The notes under the pieces: model-generated
What the model saw: only the letters and a program-made list of their open reading frames with translations
The model's database searches: none
What the model was told of the DNA's origin: nothing
Part shown: piece by piece, positions 9,050-15,475 of the stretch
How positions within the stretch are numbered: position 1 is the stretch's first letter
Layout: the number at the start of each line of letters is the position of its first letter
Assembly (NCBI GenBank): GCA_948742005.1
Contig: CAPYQR010000004.1
Location: forward strand, 1-26,835
Direction of reading: 5' to 3'
Source: an uncultured bacterium
GTDB taxonomy: Bacteria > Cyanobacteriota > Vampirovibrionia > Gastranaerophilales > Gastranaerophilaceae
Length of the DNA: 26,835 nt
Translations under genes and position numbers: made by a program

Positions 9050-9949
9050 ATGAACAAAATAAAAAAAATAACGATACTTTTGATATTTTTAGCAATTTCG
9101 GGCTTTGTTGAGCCTTGTTTTTCTTTCCCTTTTGAATTTGGCAGGCTGAATGAAACCCAAAAGGAAATCAAAGAATTTTTAAACGATTATAATAAAGTTT
9201 TGGCAAAAAATGATTTAAAGATGCTTTCAAGATTCTATGATACAGAATATAAAAATACAGACGGCTATAACCTTGCTGATTTGTTATCAATGATTGATAA
9301 AACTACCAAAACCTTTGATGATATTAAATATAAATCAAAAATTAAAAGAATTGATACAAGAAAAAACTCTGCTCTTGTTCAGCTTGAAGATGAAACAACG
9401 GCAAGAGTTTATCCTGAATCAGGCATGGGTTTTAAAGATAAAGTCAGATACAGATGTAAAAATCGTGACAAAGTTGGAGTTTTGGACGGAAAAAGTACAT
9501 CAATCATGTATTTAAAAAAACAGGACGGTGCTTGGAAAATTTTACAAGACAGTACTTTGAGCGAAGAAACAACTTTAAGATATGGTGCTGCGCGAAGATT
9601 GAATATTGATTTAAATACGCCCGAAAATATTGAAAACGGAAAAGACTACGGGCTTGAGCTTACATTAAATACTCCCAATAAAGTAATTGCTCTTGCTTCT
9701 TTGGCGCGGGAGGAAATTAATTCCGATATTAAATATGATGATAAATATAGAAAAATAAAAAAAGGACACTTAGAGCGCGTTGTGCGGGCTAATGATAAAA
9801 ATAAAGACGAATATGCAATTGCTTCAATAGGGCTGACAAAAGTTTCGCTTAATGAAAAGCAAAAAAAAGCAAGAATTCGCATTATCGGCATGGCTTATTT
9901 GATGAAAAGAGTTAATATGGCAGAGGAAAAAGTGGAAAATGAAAGATAA
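9050..9949 (+). CDS. Secreted protein with an NTF2/SnoaL-like domain (putative)
   Basis: The 299-residue protein begins with a signal peptide ending near 'EPCFS' (about residue 26). Residues about 35-170 look like a cone-shaped NTF2-like fold: 'EIKEFLNDYNKVLAKNDLKM' with 'LSRFYDTEY', then alternating strands ending 'YLKKQDGAWKILQDSTL'. This is a pattern-based call with no catalytic residues identified. The C-terminal half is charged and unrecognised. A good Shine-Dalgarno (AAGGA, 9038-9042) lies seven bases before the ATG. It follows the preceding secreted gene by 3 bp and overlaps lspA by 11 bp, so it is in the same operon. Confidence 0.72.
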   Translation: MNKIKKITILLIFLAISGFVEPCFSFPFEFGRLNETQKEIKEFLNDYNKVLAKNDLKMLSRFYDTEYKNTDGYNLADLLSMIDKTTKTFDDIKYKSKIKRIDTRKNSALVQLEDETTARVYPESGMGFKDKVRYRCKNRDKVGVLDGKSTSIMYLKKQDGAWKILQDSTLSEETTLRYGAARRLNIDLNTPENIENGKDYGLELTLNTPNKVIALASLAREEINSDIKYDDKYRKIKKGHLERVVRANDKNKDEYAIASIGLTKVSLNEKQKKARIRIIGMAYLMKRVNMAEEKVENER

Positions 9950-10406
9950 AAAAGCGTTTATTTTTTATTTTTTAATGAGTTTAATTCTGCTTGATTTTGG
10001 CAATCAAATAAGAAAGTTGAGCTTTTTATATAAAATTGATAATCCTGTGTTTTCAATTTTGCACACAAATAATACAGGAAGCGCTTTTAGTATGTTTCAA
10101 AATAATGCGCGGATTTTGGCGGTTTTTGGGATAATTGTTCTGGTTTTTTTTGTATATTATGTTATAAAACAAGTTAAATTTAGCGATAAACTTCTTTTAT
10201 TATCATTAACGATATTCAGCGCAGGAACATTGGGAAATGTTATTGAAAGATTAAAATATGGTGCGGTTGTTGATTATATTAAATTAAATTTTATTAATTT
10301 CCCTATTTTCAATGCTTTTGATGTAATGATTTGTTCGGGATGTTTTTTGTATGTAATTTATACTTTAACTTACGGTAAAAATAAATCAAAAAGCGGGGAT
10401 GAATGA
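9939..10406 (+). CDS. lspA: Signal peptidase II (lipoprotein signal peptidase)
   Basis: A 155-residue protein of normal LspA length with four hydrophobic segments. The family motifs are in order: an early membrane Asp in 'LLDFGNQIRK', 'NNTGSAFSM' (from residue 44), 'GNVIERLKYGAVVDYI' (from residue 99) and 'FNAFDVMICSG' (from residue 124). The two catalytic aspartates are Asp112 (in VVD) and Asp128 (in FNAFD). The usual 'GNxxDR' is 'GNVIER' here, a conservative change. LspA cleaves the signal peptide of diacylglyceryl-modified prolipoproteins in the inner membrane. It overlaps the gene before by 11 bp and the gene after by 4 bp (ATGA), indicating coupled translation. Confidence 0.93.
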   Translation: MKDKKAFIFYFLMSLILLDFGNQIRKLSFLYKIDNPVFSILHTNNTGSAFSMFQNNARILAVFGIIVLVFFVYYVIKQVKFSDKLLLLSLTIFSAGTLGNVIERLKYGAVVDYIKLNFINFPIFNAFDVMICSGCFLYVIYTLTYGKNKSKSGDE

Positions 10407-11374
10407 AAATTACGCTTGAAGATGAAAAAGATGTTGGTTTAAGGGTTGATAATTTTCTTGTTAAATATTTTGAAAATAAATACACAAGAAAAAAGCTTGT
10501 TGATTTTTTAGAAAAAAATGGAATATCAGTCAATCAAAAAAAACAAAAAATATCTTATAAATTAAAATTAAAAGATGAAATCGACTTTGATTTTGATAAT
10601 TTTGAAAAATTTTTAAATCCCGATAAAACACTTTCTCCTTATGATTTTAAGCTTGATATAATTTTTGAAGATGATTGCCTTTTAATTATCAACAAGCCTA
10701 AAAATATGTTGACACATCCAACAAAATTTGACAGAGAAAAAACGCTTGTTAATGCTCTTTTGAATTATTGTCCCGAAACTTTATCAAAAGGATTGGGGGA
10801 TTTTGACCGTCCCGGAATTATTCACAGGCTGGATAAAAATACTGCAGGCTTGATTATGGTTGCAAAAACCAACGCAGCGCAAGATATTTTGGCTTTGCAA
10901 ATCAAAGAAAAAACCGCAAAAAGAAAATATTTAGCAATTGCTTTAGGAAATTTTGAAGAAAAACAAGGAATCATAAACAAACCTCTTGTGCATTATTTAA
11001 AAGATAATGTTAAAATGACAATTGCTGAAGAAAACGAGGGATTGAGCGCAATTACCGAATATAAAGTTTTAGAGGAATTTAAAGGTGCAAGCTTGGTTGA
11101 ACTTGAACTTAAAACAGGCAGAACCCACCAAATAAGAGCGCATTTAGCTTCAATTAATCATCCGGTTTTTGGGGATAGTTTATATGGTGCTAAAAGCTTT
11201 ATGATTAATGAATTTTATAATCTTAAAACGCAAGAGCAGCTTTTGCAATCTTATTATTTATCTTTTATTCATCCAAAGACCAATGAAAAAATAGAATTTG
11301 AACTTAAAGAGGAACAATTTAGCAAGGATTTTATTAAAGTTTTGAATTTTTTAAGAAGAATGAAACAAGATTAG
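10403..11374 (+). CDS. rluD: RluA/RluD-family 23S rRNA pseudouridine synthase
   Basis: A 323-residue protein with an N-terminal S4-like RNA-binding domain (about 1-75, 'LRVDNFLVKYFENKYTRKKL') and an RluA-type catalytic domain. The active-site motif 'GIIHRLDKNTAGLIMVAK' contains the catalytic Asp144, and 'GRTHQIRAHL' follows later. It isomerises uridines in large-subunit rRNA. Size and domain order fit RluD, but the exact target positions cannot be told from sequence. It starts within the stop of lspA (ATGA), an arrangement seen in many bacteria. A promoter for the next gene lies just after its stop codon. Confidence 0.9.
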   Translation: MKITLEDEKDVGLRVDNFLVKYFENKYTRKKLVDFLEKNGISVNQKKQKISYKLKLKDEIDFDFDNFEKFLNPDKTLSPYDFKLDIIFEDDCLLIINKPKNMLTHPTKFDREKTLVNALLNYCPETLSKGLGDFDRPGIIHRLDKNTAGLIMVAKTNAAQDILALQIKEKTAKRKYLAIALGNFEEKQGIINKPLVHYLKDNVKMTIAEENEGLSAITEYKVLEEFKGASLVELELKTGRTHQIRAHLASINHPVFGDSLYGAKSFMINEFYNLKTQEQLLQSYYLSFIHPKTNEKIEFELKEEQFSKDFIKVLNFLRRMKQD

Positions 11375-11382
11375 CTTAAAAA

Positions 11383-11391
11383 TGTTATAAT
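11383..11391 (+). promoter_or_regulatory. Extended -10 promoter
   Basis: TGT immediately followed by TATAAT (hexamer at 11386-11391) forms an extended -10 element, 22 bp before the ATG of the small membrane protein at 11414. No good -35 box is visible. The predicted RNA start, near 11398, would give a leader of about 16 bases containing an AAGGAGA Shine-Dalgarno. Confidence 0.55.
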
Positions 11392-11413
11392 TAAAATATT
11401 GCAAGGAGAAAAT

Positions 11414-11656
11414 ATGTTTAATTTCGGAAATATTAATTTTGAATTATTTGATGCGCTTTATATGTCCGCAGGGTTTTTTATCGGTGTTTTTTGTATGTTT
11501 TTTTATGTTCAAAAGTTAAAAAAACAAATTAAAACAACAAAAAGACAATATGAAAAAAAATCAATCGGTATGGATGATTCTAACATGAAAGTAAAAACAC
11601 TTGAAAACAAGATTAAAACTCTTGAAACCGCGCTTAAAAAACAAATGGAGAATTAG
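11414..11656 (+). CDS. Small single-pass membrane protein with a coiled-coil tail
   Basis: An 80-residue protein. The ATG at 11414 is chosen over an in-frame TTG at 11399 because a strong Shine-Dalgarno (AAGGAGA, 11403-11409) sits directly before it. One hydrophobic segment (about 16-34, 'MSAGFFIGVFCMFFYV') is followed by a Lys-rich helical tail with heptad-like spacing ('VKTLENKIKTLETALKKQ'). It vaguely resembles LapA/DUF1049 proteins in shape, but I would not assign it there. It is transcribed from its own extended -10 promoter and ends at a bidirectional terminator. Confidence 0.75.
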   Translation: MFNFGNINFELFDALYMSAGFFIGVFCMFFYVQKLKKQIKTTKRQYEKKSIGMDDSNMKVKTLENKIKTLETALKKQMEN

Positions 11657-11664
11657 AAAGTTTA

Positions 11665-11698
11665 AAAATCAGGATTAATTTAAATTAATCCTGATTTT
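11665..11698. terminator. Perfectly palindromic bidirectional terminator
   Basis: This is a 34-bp perfect palindrome: arms AAAATCAGGATTAAT and ATTAATCCTGATTTT around a TTAA centre. T-rich tracts follow on both strands (TTTTGTTGTT on plus, TTTTTAAA on minus). It lies between two convergent genes, 11414-11656 plus and 11731-12873 minus, and can terminate both. Confidence 0.88.
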
Positions 11699-11730
11699 GT
11701 TGTTAATATTATCTGCGATTAGGGTTTTTA

Positions 11731-12873
11731 TTATATATTTTGATTAGCACTTTGGATTCCTGCAAGTTCTTCAAGAGCTGCAAGAACGCTTGTGTGACCG
11801 TAGTTTTGAACGGCTGCTGCGTAAGTTCCGTCTTCTTTCGCTAAGAAATTAATAATAGTTTGTGCTTTTTGAGATAAATTTGCGATTGACGGTTTTAGAG
11901 TTCCTGCGCTTGCGCTTGTTTTTAAGTTTTTAAGCGTTGTGCCTAAATTCGAAACTGTTGTTTTAATTCCGTCCCAGCTTGATGCAGGTTGGTTTCTAAG
12001 GTTGGATAAACCTTGTCTTAACCCGCTTATTTTGTTTGCAGCCGAATTTTTAACCGATTCAATCATTGCTGCCTGTGCTTTTGAGCCCTCTGTTGCAAAG
12101 GCTTCAGTTGCATTTAATCTGTTTAAAAGAGTTGTGTCTTCTGCAGATAATGCTGATTTGGGGTCTATTTTGGCTGCTTTTGCTCTTAAAATTTCAAGTT
12201 CAATTCCGCCTTTGATATTGCTTGCGTTAAATTTTGTTGAGGAAACCATATCTTTTCCTAAGGCGCTTGCTTTTTGAAGAATTGAAGCTTCTTTTCCAAG
12301 CTGTGCGACTGCGCTTGTTCCTGTGCTTGAAGCTGCTGATGCGGTTGCTTGAACGGCGTTGTAGCTTGCTTTTGCGCCTGCAACCGAAGCTGCGACCGTA
12401 ACGCCGCCTTCGCCGACTGCTTCCCAGGCATCTTTTGCTTCGCTATCTGTTTTAGCATTAACTGCATTTAAAACTCCTGTTGCAAGTTTAGCGCCGCCTG
12501 TTACGCCTCCGATTGCGCAGGCAGCTAAGCCGACTGCGGGGAATGTTACGCAAAGCGCGCCAATACCCAGAGTTGCTGCTGTTTTGAGGATTGAAAATTT
12601 GCCTTGTGAGTTTGTAAACGCGCCTTTAACGGCGTTTAAAACTCCTTTTCCTGCCCCCTGGGCGATATTTCCGACTGCTGATGCAAGTCCGATTTTACCA
12701 TCGTCTTTCCCGTCTGTGCAGGTATTTCCTTTTGATGAAGTATAGGTATCATTTTGAACGACATTTTGCTGTCTTGTTCCTTGATATCTGCTTGATTGCG
12801 ACCTGTCAAGATTTCTGGTTTTACTATAAATGTAATCAGAATTTATCTGATTATAGTCCACGCCAATTCCCAT
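11731..12873 (-). CDS. Ala/Gly-rich protein of unknown function with a hydrophobic glycine-rich segment
   Basis: A 380-residue protein I do not recognise. The first 60 residues are polar and Asn/Gln/Ser-rich. Residues about 60-140 are Gly/Ala-rich, with a long hydrophobic stretch (about 97-135, 'AVGLAACAIGGVTGG') of glycine-zipper character. The remainder is Ala/Ser-rich and helical with low complexity. There is no N-terminal signal peptide. Composition and local GC differ visibly from the Lys/Asn/Ile-rich neighbours. An 'AGGAAAGAGAAG' stretch lies upstream of the ATG at 12873. The hydrophobic core could insert into membranes, but no function can be given. Confidence 0.75.
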   Translation of the reverse strand: MGIGVDYNQINSDYIYSKTRNLDRSQSSRYQGTRQQNVVQNDTYTSSKGNTCTDGKDDGKIGLASAVGNIAQGAGKGVLNAVKGAFTNSQGKFSILKTAATLGIGALCVTFPAVGLAACAIGGVTGGAKLATGVLNAVNAKTDSEAKDAWEAVGEGGVTVAASVAGAKASYNAVQATASAASSTGTSAVAQLGKEASILQKASALGKDMVSSTKFNASNIKGGIELEILRAKAAKIDPKSALSAEDTTLLNRLNATEAFATEGSKAQAAMIESVKNSAANKISGLRQGLSNLRNQPASSWDGIKTTVSNLGTTLKNLKTSASAGTLKPSIANLSQKAQTIINFLAKEDGTYAAAVQNYGHTSVLAALEELAGIQSANQNI

Positions 12874-12992
12874 GTTTAATATCTTCTCTTTCCTAAAAAA
12901 TATAATCCTTGTTATAAAAAAGTATTTTTCTAAAGAATTATTGATAAATTAAACAGGAAATATTAACTTTTGTTAACAATATTGGTTTTGAA

Positions 12993-13520
12993 TTAATCTT
13001 GATAAATTTCTAAAACAGTATTTATATCTTTGTTTGAAAGTTTGTTTAAATTATAGGTTGCGGTATTAGGATACATTATATCGTTTTTGTTGTTTGAATG
13101 TCCAACAATTCCTAAAGCATGTCCGATTTCATGCAGCGCTACGGCTTGGAGTGTTTTGGAATCAATTTCTTTGTTTGTTTTTATATTTTTAAGTGCAAGT
13201 GAGATATAGGATTTTGCAATTGTGTTATCATTATAAAATTTTAAAGTCGTTAAACCCAGACGGTCTGCGCTTTCTTGTTCTTCGGTTAAAAGATTTTCAA
13301 CAAATTTGCAATAAATTTGTGCTTCTTGCGGGTCTTGAGTATGGTTGAATTTTATTTTACCTTTTAATGATTCTTCCCAGACTTGAAACGCTTGTGCAAC
13401 AACTGAAGAATTTTGATTATTTTCTATGTAAACGCTGATTTTTTGCGGGTCTTTGTAGCGTCTTATTTGTTGAAGTTCATTTTTATATGTGCCAAAGTCG
13501 TTTAATTGTGCGTTTTTTTT
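12993..13520 (-). CDS. Matrixin-type (M10) zinc metalloprotease domain, no start codon of its own; joined to the TPR gene by a frameshift
   Basis: On the minus strand this frame reads through to a stop at 12993-12995. It contains the metzincin zinc site 'HEIGHALGIVGH' (13098-13133) and the downstream Met-turn 'NDIMYP', both diagnostic of matrixin-like M10 peptidases. Upstream of the zinc site I find no ATG, GTG or TTG in frame, back to a TGA at 13527-13529, so it cannot be started alone. The upstream TPR gene ends in the adjacent frame. One extra A in the A9 run at 13513-13521, or a -1 ribosomal slip there, fuses the two into about 345 residues. It may be programmed slippage, a real disabling mutation or an assembly error. 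Confidence 0.8.
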   Translation of the reverse strand, partial: KKNAQLNDFGTYKNELQQIRRYKDPQKISVYIENNQNSSVVAQAFQVWEESLKGKIKFNHTQDPQEAQIYCKFVENLLTEEQESADRLGLTTLKFYNDNTIAKSYISLALKNIKTNKEIDSKTLQAVALHEIGHALGIVGHSNNKNDIMYPNTATYNLNKLSNKDINTVLEIYQD

Positions 13521-14029
13521 TCGGCTTCATATTTTATTGATTCGTTTATTTCATCTAAAAGAATTTTAGCATCACGAATCATGGTTTCGTTATTTTTTTC
13601 GTAATAAATAACTTCTTCAAATTCTTTTTTTGCTTTTTCGTAGTTTCCGAGGTTTCTGTCAATTAAAGCTTTGTTGTATGTAAGCGCATTGATATTTTCT
13701 TGATAAAATTCGTAATCGTAATAATTATCGCTTAAAAATTCAAAACATTCTCTTGCGGGTGCAAATTTATTTTCTCTTAAATAACCTGTACACTCCTGCA
13801 TTTTAATATTGTAATTATTAACAGCATTATTATAATCGTCAACCGAAAGTTCAAGTTTTTTAACTTCTTTTCTTGGCTGTACGCTTATTTTTTGTTTAAC
13901 TTTTTCAACCGGTGCGGGTTTATTTTCTTCAAGCTGTTTTGCTTCGTAATCTTTTTTTGTTTTTGTAAAACAAATGTGTACGATTAAAAGGATGCAGACA
14001 AGAACGATAATAAAATCTTTGAGTTTCAT
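13502..14029 (-). CDS. Membrane-anchored TPR-like protein (N-terminal part of a TPR-matrixin gene)
   Basis: In the zero frame this is 175 residues. A single N-terminal hydrophobic segment (about 6-21) follows 'MKLKD', giving a signal anchor or uncleaved signal peptide; there is no proper lipobox. A charged linker (to about residue 60) leads into helix pairs typical of TPRs, for example 'NALTYNKALIDRNLGNYEKA' at the 'A..N.G.Y..A' positions. The frame stops 17 bases after the start of the A9 run, and the next frame encodes a matrixin protease domain. The simplest reading is that this is the N-terminal half of one secreted or membrane-tethered protease. The TPR part could bind substrate or partner (inference). 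Confidence 0.8.
   Translation of the reverse strand: MKLKDFIIVLVCILLIVHICFTKTKKDYEAKQLEENKPAPVEKVKQKISVQPRKEVKKLELSVDDYNNAVNNYNIKMQECTGYLRENKFAPARECFEFLSDNYYDYEFYQENINALTYNKALIDRNLGNYEKAKKEFEEVIYYEKNNETMIRDAKILLDEINESIKYEAEKKTHN
13513..13521 (-). other. A9 homopolymer, putative slippage/frameshift site
   Basis: The mRNA-sense strand reads GAA AAA AAA ACG CAC AAT TAA in the TPR frame. A shift of -1, or one inserted A, gives AAA AAA AAC GCA CAA TTA AAC and continues into the matrixin frame. Runs of nine A are known substrates for transcriptional slippage and tandem -1 slippage. I did not identify a downstream stimulator. Confidence 0.55.
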
Positions 14030-14114
14030 GGTATTTTTCTTTCTAGTTTATTTTTTAATTTTATTATTAATGTTTTTTTTAAAAAACCTATATTTAACCT
14101 AAATTATTTTGATG

Positions 14115-14123
14115 TGTTATTAT
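14115..14123 (+). promoter_or_regulatory. Extended -10 promoter of the HAD phosphatase, leaderless configuration
   Basis: TGT plus TATTAT (hexamer 14118-14123) is an extended -10 element. Exactly six bases (TTTTTT) separate it from the ATG at 14130, so the predicted RNA start is at or next to the A of the start codon. No Shine-Dalgarno is present. Confidence 0.5.
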
Positions 14124-14129
14124 TTTTTT

Positions 14130-14798
14130 ATGATTAAAGCATTAATTTTTGATATGGACGGAACGCTTTTAAATACTTTGGCTGATTTGGCTCAAAGTAC
14201 GAATTTTGCGCTTTTTAAATCAGGTTTTGAAGATTGTTCCATTGATGAAATCAAAGGTTTTATAGGAGATGGTGTATATAAGCTTATTGAGCGGGCTTTG
14301 AATTTTAAAAATCTTTCAAAAAATGAAAAAATTGATGAAGAAAAAATAAAAAAATGTATTGATGAATTTAAAGCGCATTATTCAAAAAATATGTATAATT
14401 CAACAGCTCCTTACGCGGGAATTGTCGAATTGTTGGAAAAATTAAAAAAGAAAAATATAAAAACAGCGGTTGTTTCAAACAAATTTGATTCTGCTATTAA
14501 ACAACTGTGTGAAAAGTATTTTAATAATTTAATTGATATTGCAATCGGGCAAAGCGATAAAGTTCCTCCAAAGCCCGCTCCAATTGGAGTTTTTGAAGCT
14601 ATAAAACAATTGGGCGTTGAAAAGAGTGAAGTTTTGTTTGTTGGGGATAGTGATGTTGATGTTAAAACGGCAAAAAACGCCAAAATTAAATCAGCAGGTG
14701 TTTTGTGGGGATATCGGGATGATAAAAATTTGGCGGGTGCTGATTATATTATTAAAAAACCCGATGAAATTTTGGAAATCCTAATTCAAAATATGTAG
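14130..14798 (+). CDS. gph: HAD-superfamily phosphatase, phosphoglycolate phosphatase (Gph) type
   Basis: A 222-residue protein from the ATG at 14130, the usual length of Gph. In-frame starts at 14109 and 14112 would add six or seven residues across the -10 box and are disfavoured. HAD motifs: I, 'FDMDGTLLNT' (nucleophile Asp8, acid Asp10); II, 'AVVSNKF'; III, the Lys in 'KVPPKPAP'; IV, 'VGDSDVDVKTA'. A helical cap follows motif I. Gph hydrolyses 2-phosphoglycolate, produced for example by repair of oxidised DNA ends. Relatives act on other phosphate esters, so the substrate is an inference. It stands alone with its own promoter. Confidence 0.85.
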   Translation: MIKALIFDMDGTLLNTLADLAQSTNFALFKSGFEDCSIDEIKGFIGDGVYKLIERALNFKNLSKNEKIDEEKIKKCIDEFKAHYSKNMYNSTAPYAGIVELLEKLKKKNIKTAVVSNKFDSAIKQLCEKYFNNLIDIAIGQSDKVPPKPAPIGVFEAIKQLGVEKSEVLFVGDSDVDVKTAKNAKIKSAGVLWGYRDDKNLAGADYIIKKPDEILEILIQNM

Positions 14799-14814
14799 TT
14801 TTGCTTGTTGTTTC

Positions 14815-14842
14815 TTTACTTTGATAAAAAAAATATTAAAAT
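14815..14842 (+). promoter_or_regulatory. Promoter of the secreted protein at 14849, leaderless configuration
   Basis: TTTACT (14815-14820), 16 bp, then TAAAAT (14837-14842), with six bases (TAGATT) before the ATG at 14849. The spacing equals that before gph and purB. No Shine-Dalgarno is present. Confidence 0.4.
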
Positions 14843-14848
14843 TAGATT

Positions 14849-15460
14849 ATGAAACGAATTTTAGCGCTCAGTTTAGTTTTTTCAAGTTTGATTTTATCCA
14901 ATGTTTGTTTTAACAAAGCAATTGCAGAGGATTTTTCCGATGTTGATTATAATTTTATTGATAATGCTTTTAAAGGCATAAAGCCTGTTACAAATGAGCA
15001 ATTTGAAAAAACAATTAATGCACTCACCCCTCAGCCTGTTGAAAATACTTTTTTAGGAAGATTAAAAACATTTTTGTTTGGCAGGAAATATGGTGTTGAA
15101 CCTGCGCCAAAAGGACAAAATAAAGAAATTGACACAGGAGGCGATTTAAAAGCCATTCAGGATATTCAAAACGGGGTTTATTATATCAAGCTTCTGGTTT
15201 CGATTGTTGGTGCAAATGGCGATGTTATTCCTCTTGGGAATTATAAAATCCAAGAAAAAAAAGATAAAAATATTCTTCTTTTCTCTCAAGGAGGAAAAGA
15301 AACAGGTTATTTAATCTTGAGAGATTTTCAAGATGACGAAAATAATCAAGAAAACAAGGTTGCTTATTCAAGAGTTGATATTGTTGATGAAAATATAGTA
15401 AGAATTGTTTATTCAACGCTTGATAGTGTTAAATGTGCTTATGCAAAAGTTTTTAGATAA
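14849..15460 (+). CDS. Secreted protein of unknown function
   Basis: A 203-residue protein with a signal peptide ('MKRILALSLVFSSLILSNVC' and on to a likely cleavage after 'AIA', about residue 26). Residues 90-203 look beta-rich ('GVYYIKLLVSIVGANGDVIP', 'YLILRDF', 'VRIVYSTL'). I recognise no family. It resembles the protein at 8474-9046 in general style (signal peptide, small, beta-rich, Lys-rich), but no clear homology is visible by eye. It ends 15 bp from the end of the convergent bamA gene, with no visible hairpin. Confidence 0.72.
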   Translation: MKRILALSLVFSSLILSNVCFNKAIAEDFSDVDYNFIDNAFKGIKPVTNEQFEKTINALTPQPVENTFLGRLKTFLFGRKYGVEPAPKGQNKEIDTGGDLKAIQDIQNGVYYIKLLVSIVGANGDVIPLGNYKIQEKKDKNILLFSQGGKETGYLILRDFQDDENNQENKVAYSRVDIVDENIVRIVYSTLDSVKCAYAKVFR

Positions 15461-15475
15461 ATAATTTGCACAATC

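Noticed and set aside
12959..12983. Inverted repeat after the matrixin stop (TTAAC/GTTAA around AAAA)
   Set aside because: The stem is short, AT-only apart from one pair, bulged, and lacks a following T run on the minus strand; not a convincing terminator.
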